Origin: Sporosarcina sp. FSL K6-1522
GTDB taxonomy: Bacteria; Bacillota; Bacilli; Bacillales_A; Planococcaceae
Assembly: GCF_038622445.1 (NCBI RefSeq)
Contig: NZ_CP152019.1
Coordinates: forward strand, 1,710,501-1,774,500
Direction: 5' to 3'
DNA: 64,000 nucleotides
The notes beneath the pieces were generated by a model. The model saw nothing but the letters and a program-made list of their open reading frames with translations, did not search any database and was not told where the DNA came from. The position numbers and the translations under genes are program-made. Below, piece by piece: positions 60,495 through 64,000 of the stretch (its first letter is position 1; each line of letters opens with the position of its first letter).

Positions 60495-62879
60495 GTGGCT
60501 TATCAAATTAAAAAAGCGGCTGTTTTAGGAGCAGGTGTCATGGGATCAGGCATTGCAGCCCATCTCGCAAATATCGGAATTCCGGTCCTACTCTTGGATA
60601 TCGTCCCGAACAAGTTGACGGAAGAGGAAGAGGCGAAAGGACTTACATTAGCGCATCACCAAGTGCGTAATAAAATTGCAGCAGGCGCTTTACAGAAACT
60701 GCTGAAACAAAAACCAGCACCATTGGCAACGAAAGGGAATCTATCCTTGATAGAAGCGGGGAACTTCGAGGACGATTTAGATAAACTACAGGACGTTGAC
60801 TGGGTTATTGAAGTCATCGTTGAAAACCTTGAAGTGAAAAAAGGGCTATATGAAAAAATTGACGTGGTTCGTAAACCCGGCACAATCATTAGCTCCAACA
60901 CATCGGGCATTAGTATAGAAGCAATGGCAGAGGGGCGTTCGGAAGATTTCCAAAAACATTTCCTCGGCACACATTTTTTCAATCCACCACGCTATTTGAA
61001 ACTATTGGAAGTGATTCCAGCGAGTACGACTGCACCCGAAGTAGTCGACTTCATGACGCACTTTGGTGAAGACCAACTGGGGAAAGGCGTTGTCATCGCG
61101 AAAGATACACCGAACTTTATCGCGAATCGAATCGGTACGTATGGCCTGCTGATTACGTTACGCGAGATGGAGAAACGCGGCTATTCGATTGGAGAAATTG
61201 ATTCGGTAACGGGCACATTGATTGGCCGTCCGACATCCGCAACATTCCGTACATTGGACGTTGTCGGTTTGGATACGTTTATGCATGTTGCGAAAAACGT
61301 CTATGACAAAACCGAAGGCGAAGAGCAGCAAGTATTTGCACTGCCGCCATTTATGAAAAAGATGGTCGATAATGGTTGGATTGGTGCAAAAGCGAAGCAA
61401 GGCTTCTATGTGAAAAAAGGGAAAGACATTCTTGAACTTGACCCAGAAACGTTTGAATATGGTCCCGTCAAGAAATTGAAAACGCCTTCAATGGAAATGG
61501 CGAAGCAACAAAAAGGACTAGCTAACAAAGTGAAAACACTTGTCTATGCGGATGATCGAACAGGTGAAATTCTTTGGAGTATACTCGCACCTACGCTTTT
61601 ATATTCCGCAGAATTGAACGGTAAAATTGCCGATGACATTGTGGCCATCGACAATGCCATGAAATGGGGTTTTGGTTGGCAGCAAGGACCGTTTGAAATT
61701 TGGGACGCAATTGGCGTTGCAAAATCTATGGATAAGATGAAGGAAGAGGGAGTAACTGTGCCTGCCTTCGTTCAAAGTCTACTCGACAAAGGCTATGAAA
61801 CCTTCTATAGAGAACAAGACGGAGATCTGTATTTCTTCGATGGAGAAGACTACTCGCTTGTTCCGGTCAATGATAAAGCTATTGATTTGAAACGCTATAA
61901 GAAGAAGCATGGCGTCATTAAAAAGAATTCTGGTGCTAGTTTAATTGACCTAGGAGATGGTGTTGCACTGCTTGAATTCCATTCACAGTCGAATGCGATA
62001 GGACTCGATATTATACAAATGATCAATTTCGCGGTGGATGAAGTTGAGAGAAATTACAAAGGGCTTGTCATTGGCAACCAAGGTAAGAATTTCTGTGTCG
62101 GTGCTAACCTCGGCATGATTTTAATGGAAGCACAAGATGATAATATTTTTGAACTGGAGTATGTGATTCGGTCGTTCCAAAATGCGATGATGAAAATCAA
62201 GTATTCTACGAAGCCTGTTGTAGCGGCACCATTTGGGATGACGCTCGGTGGTGGGGCAGAAGTTTGCTTGCCAGCAGCGCATATTCAAGCATCGATGGAA
62301 ACGTATATTGGGCTTGTGGAAGCAGGCGTTGGGTTAATTCCAGGTGGTGGCGGTAACGTCAATCTCTATGCGAAACATCTTAAAGGGTTGCCGAAAGGTG
62401 TTCAAGTAGACTACCAATTCGTGGCGAATAAAGTATTTGAATCGATTGCAATGGCGAAGGTGTCTACTTCTGGCGAAGAAGCGCGTGATAACAACTTCCT
62501 CGACTTTGCAGATGGTATTAGTGCTAACGCAGATCACTTAATTTACGATGCAAAGCAAGCGGCACTTGCTTTATACGAGACAGGCTATAAAGCACCGAAG
62601 CGTGAAAAACTGCCTGTTACAGGTGACTCAGGCTATGCGACGATGCTGCTTGGGGCAGAGGGCATGTTCCTTTCAGGCTTTATTAGTGAACATGATTTGA
62701 AAATCGCGAAGAAGCTAGCGTTTGTGTTAGCAGGCGGCAAAGTACCATACGGCACACTCGTCGATGAACAATATTTGCTTGACCTTGAACGTGAAGCGTT
62801 CCTGAGCCTAGTGGCGGAACCGAAATCACAACAACGGATGCAGCATATGCTTGTAAAAGGGAAACCATTGCGCAACTGA
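60495..62879 (+). CDS. fadN: 3-hydroxyacyl-CoA dehydrogenase/enoyl-CoA hydratase FadN
   Basis: 794 residues, the bifunctional beta-oxidation enzyme. The dehydrogenase comes first: AVLGAGVMGSGIAAHLANIG binds NAD, and the catalytic histidine lies in GTHFFNPPRYLKLLEVIP. The hydratase domain comes last, with the oxyanion segment KNFCVGANLGMIL and the TLGGGAEVCLPAAH stretch. The start is GTG 60495 with GGGAGG 9 bp upstream. An in-frame ATG at 60453 lies in the operator and is rejected. It forms an operon with fadA. Confidence 0.95.
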   Translation: MAYQIKKAAVLGAGVMGSGIAAHLANIGIPVLLLDIVPNKLTEEEEAKGLTLAHHQVRNKIAAGALQKLLKQKPAPLATKGNLSLIEAGNFEDDLDKLQDVDWVIEVIVENLEVKKGLYEKIDVVRKPGTIISSNTSGISIEAMAEGRSEDFQKHFLGTHFFNPPRYLKLLEVIPASTTAPEVVDFMTHFGEDQLGKGVVIAKDTPNFIANRIGTYGLLITLREMEKRGYSIGEIDSVTGTLIGRPTSATFRTLDVVGLDTFMHVAKNVYDKTEGEEQQVFALPPFMKKMVDNGWIGAKAKQGFYVKKGKDILELDPETFEYGPVKKLKTPSMEMAKQQKGLANKVKTLVYADDRTGEILWSILAPTLLYSAELNGKIADDIVAIDNAMKWGFGWQQGPFEIWDAIGVAKSMDKMKEEGVTVPAFVQSLLDKGYETFYREQDGDLYFFDGEDYSLVPVNDKAIDLKRYKKKHGVIKKNSGASLIDLGDGVALLEFHSQSNAIGLDIIQMINFAVDEVERNYKGLVIGNQGKNFCVGANLGMILMEAQDDNIFELEYVIRSFQNAMMKIKYSTKPVVAAPFGMTLGGGAEVCLPAAHIQASMETYIGLVEAGVGLIPGGGGNVNLYAKHLKGLPKGVQVDYQFVANKVFESIAMAKVSTSGEEARDNNFLDFADGISANADHLIYDAKQAALALYETGYKAPKREKLPVTGDSGYATMLLGAEGMFLSGFISEHDLKIAKKLAFVLAGGKVPYGTLVDEQYLLDLEREAFLSLVAEPKSQQRMQHMLVKGKPLRN

Positions 62880-62980
62880 TCAATAAATAGCCAAAATAAG
62901 CGTTTGAAAAGCAGACGGAGAAGAGCGGGAGAACGCTTTTTAGGACTTTTTGAACGGTCGATATAGAGGAGGAAAATTCA

Positions 62981-64000
62981 ATGCGTGAAGCAGTGATTGT
63001 AGCCGGTGCACGGACGCCGGTCGGGAAAGCGGGCAGAGGTTCCCTTGTAACAGTACGACCAGATGATTTAGGGGCGTTGACGATTAAAGAAACATTGAAA
63101 CGTGCAGGCGGCTATGATGGGCCAATTGATGATGTAATTATCGGTTGTGCGATGCCTGAGGCGGAACAGGGGATGAACGTGGCGCGGAATATAGGGGCGC
63201 TTGCAGGTCTTCCAGATACAACGCCTGCCATTACAGTCAATCGCTTTTGTTCTTCGGGCCTTCAGTCCATTGCGTATGCAGCAGAGCGCATTATGATTGG
63301 TCACTCGCAAGCGATTATTGCTGGTGGGGTCGAGTCAATGAGTATGGTGCCGATGATGGGCAATACGATTCGACCGAACGCTTACTTAGCAGAAACAGCG
63401 CCACAGTATTATATGGGCATGGGGCATACTGCGGAGCAAGTTGCCGTAAAGTATGGCGTTAGCCGTGAAGACCAAGATGCGTTTGCGGTACGATCACACG
63501 AGAAAGCAGCGGCGGCAATTGCGGCTGGGAACTTTAAAGAGGAAATTGTTCCTGTGGACGTTGTCAAAGGCTTTGTAGATGCGAATGGTAAATACGCTGA
63601 AAAGAAATTTACGTTTGAAATGGATGAAGGGGTTCGTCACGGAACAAGCGTCGAAGGATTAGCTAAATTGCGTCCGGCGTTTTCAGTGACGGGGTCGGTT
63701 ACAGCAGGAAACGCGTCCCAGACATCAGACGGGGCTGGCTCTGTACTCGTCATGGATCGTGAAGTGGCAGAAGCACAAGGCTTGAAGCCGATTGCCAAAT
63801 TCCGTGCATTCGCAGTAGGCGGTGTACCCCCTGAAGTGATGGGTATTGGCCCGATTGAAGCCATTCCAAAGGCACTTAAAATTGCAGGACTATCGATTGA
63901 GGATATTGATGTGTGGGAGTTAAATGAAGCATTTGCTTCACAATCCTTACAAGTTATTCGTCACTTAGGGCTCGATATGGACAAAGTGAACTTCAATGGT
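62981..64000 (+). CDS. fadA: Acetyl-CoA acyltransferase (thiolase) FadA, 3' end outside
   Basis: 340 codons are visible before the window ends; full-length thiolases have about 390. The start is REAVIVAGARTPVGKAGRG, the acyl-accepting cysteine is in NRFCSSGLQSIAYA, and WELNEAFASQ, with the catalytic histidine position of the NEAF motif, is reached. AGAGGAGGAAAATTCA precedes the ATG. It completes each beta-oxidation cycle by thiolytic cleavage and is co-transcribed with fadN, 101 bp upstream. Confidence 0.95.
   Translation, partial: MREAVIVAGARTPVGKAGRGSLVTVRPDDLGALTIKETLKRAGGYDGPIDDVIIGCAMPEAEQGMNVARNIGALAGLPDTTPAITVNRFCSSGLQSIAYAAERIMIGHSQAIIAGGVESMSMVPMMGNTIRPNAYLAETAPQYYMGMGHTAEQVAVKYGVSREDQDAFAVRSHEKAAAAIAAGNFKEEIVPVDVVKGFVDANGKYAEKKFTFEMDEGVRHGTSVEGLAKLRPAFSVTGSVTAGNASQTSDGAGSVLVMDREVAEAQGLKPIAKFRAFAVGGVPPEVMGIGPIEAIPKALKIAGLSIEDIDVWELNEAFASQSLQVIRHLGLDMDKVNFNG

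Overview
The window looks like the chromosome of a low-GC Gram-positive rod of the Bacillales, most likely a Planococcaceae-type organism (Sporosarcina, Solibacillus or a relative). This rests on AT-rich DNA, strong AGGAGG-type ribosome binding sites with many TTG/GTG starts, Bacillus-type lipoproteins, CsoR/CopZ/CopA, FadN/FadA behind a FadR-type palindrome, PgcA, YpcP and an NDxxF-motif lipoprotein. The genus is inferred, not proven. No rRNA, tRNA, CRISPR array or intact transposase was found.

Layout. 0-7.1 kb: end of an MscS-type channel gene, a chromate transporter (chrA), a CoA-disulfide-reductase/rhodanese fusion behind a CsoR-like operator, an NDxxF lipoprotein and an arsRBC arsenic operon. 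7.2-20.4 kb: a large Fur-box-led siderophore locus with one FecE-type ATPase, a split FecCD permease pair, a fused double permease, five substrate-binding lipoproteins, an ABC exporter and a ferredoxin/flavodoxin-NADP reductase-like flavoprotein. 20.5-30.2 kb: ZIP transporter, then a copper block (nitrite/sulfite-reductase-like protein, csoR, copZ, copA, glutaredoxin-like protein, multicopper oxidase) with CsoR-type boxes before nearly every gene, followed by a histidine kinase, a response regulator and a CcdA-like membrane protein. 30.2-32.5 kb: a second ZIP transporter between inverted, hairpin-rich non-coding repeats.

32.6-46.3 kb: an exopolysaccharide locus. It holds an initiating sugar transferase, glucose-6-phosphate isomerase, a Wzz-like protein, a BY-kinase-like protein with a damaged nucleotide site, an epimerase, Wzx, Wzy, two glycosyltransferases, a beta-helix protein with a phage-tail-like C-terminus, GalU and (opposite strand) PgcA. 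Pgi, PgcA, GalU and the epimerase would supply UDP-glucose/UDP-galactose-type precursors to the membrane assembly machinery. 46.4-51.5 kb: a BCCT osmolyte transporter, a collagen-like repeat protein, an ECF sigma factor with a DUF4179-type membrane partner, and a small lipoprotein.

51.5-57.2 kb: a decayed IS3-type element and a YfiY/YfiZ/YfhA/YusV-like siderophore uptake system, bracketed by two copies of the small lipoprotein gene, the second a pseudogene. 57.3-64 kb: FMN reductase, YpcP-like exonuclease, C39-like peptidase, STAS protein, thioredoxin-like protein, and the fadN-fadA beta-oxidation operon, which runs off the end.

The most unusual items are the multi-receptor siderophore locus, the beta-helix protein lacking a signal peptide, the degenerate BY-kinase, the reductase-like gene inside the copper regulon, and a dispersed family of multi-hairpin non-coding elements. 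No single system here can be called undescribed from sequence alone.
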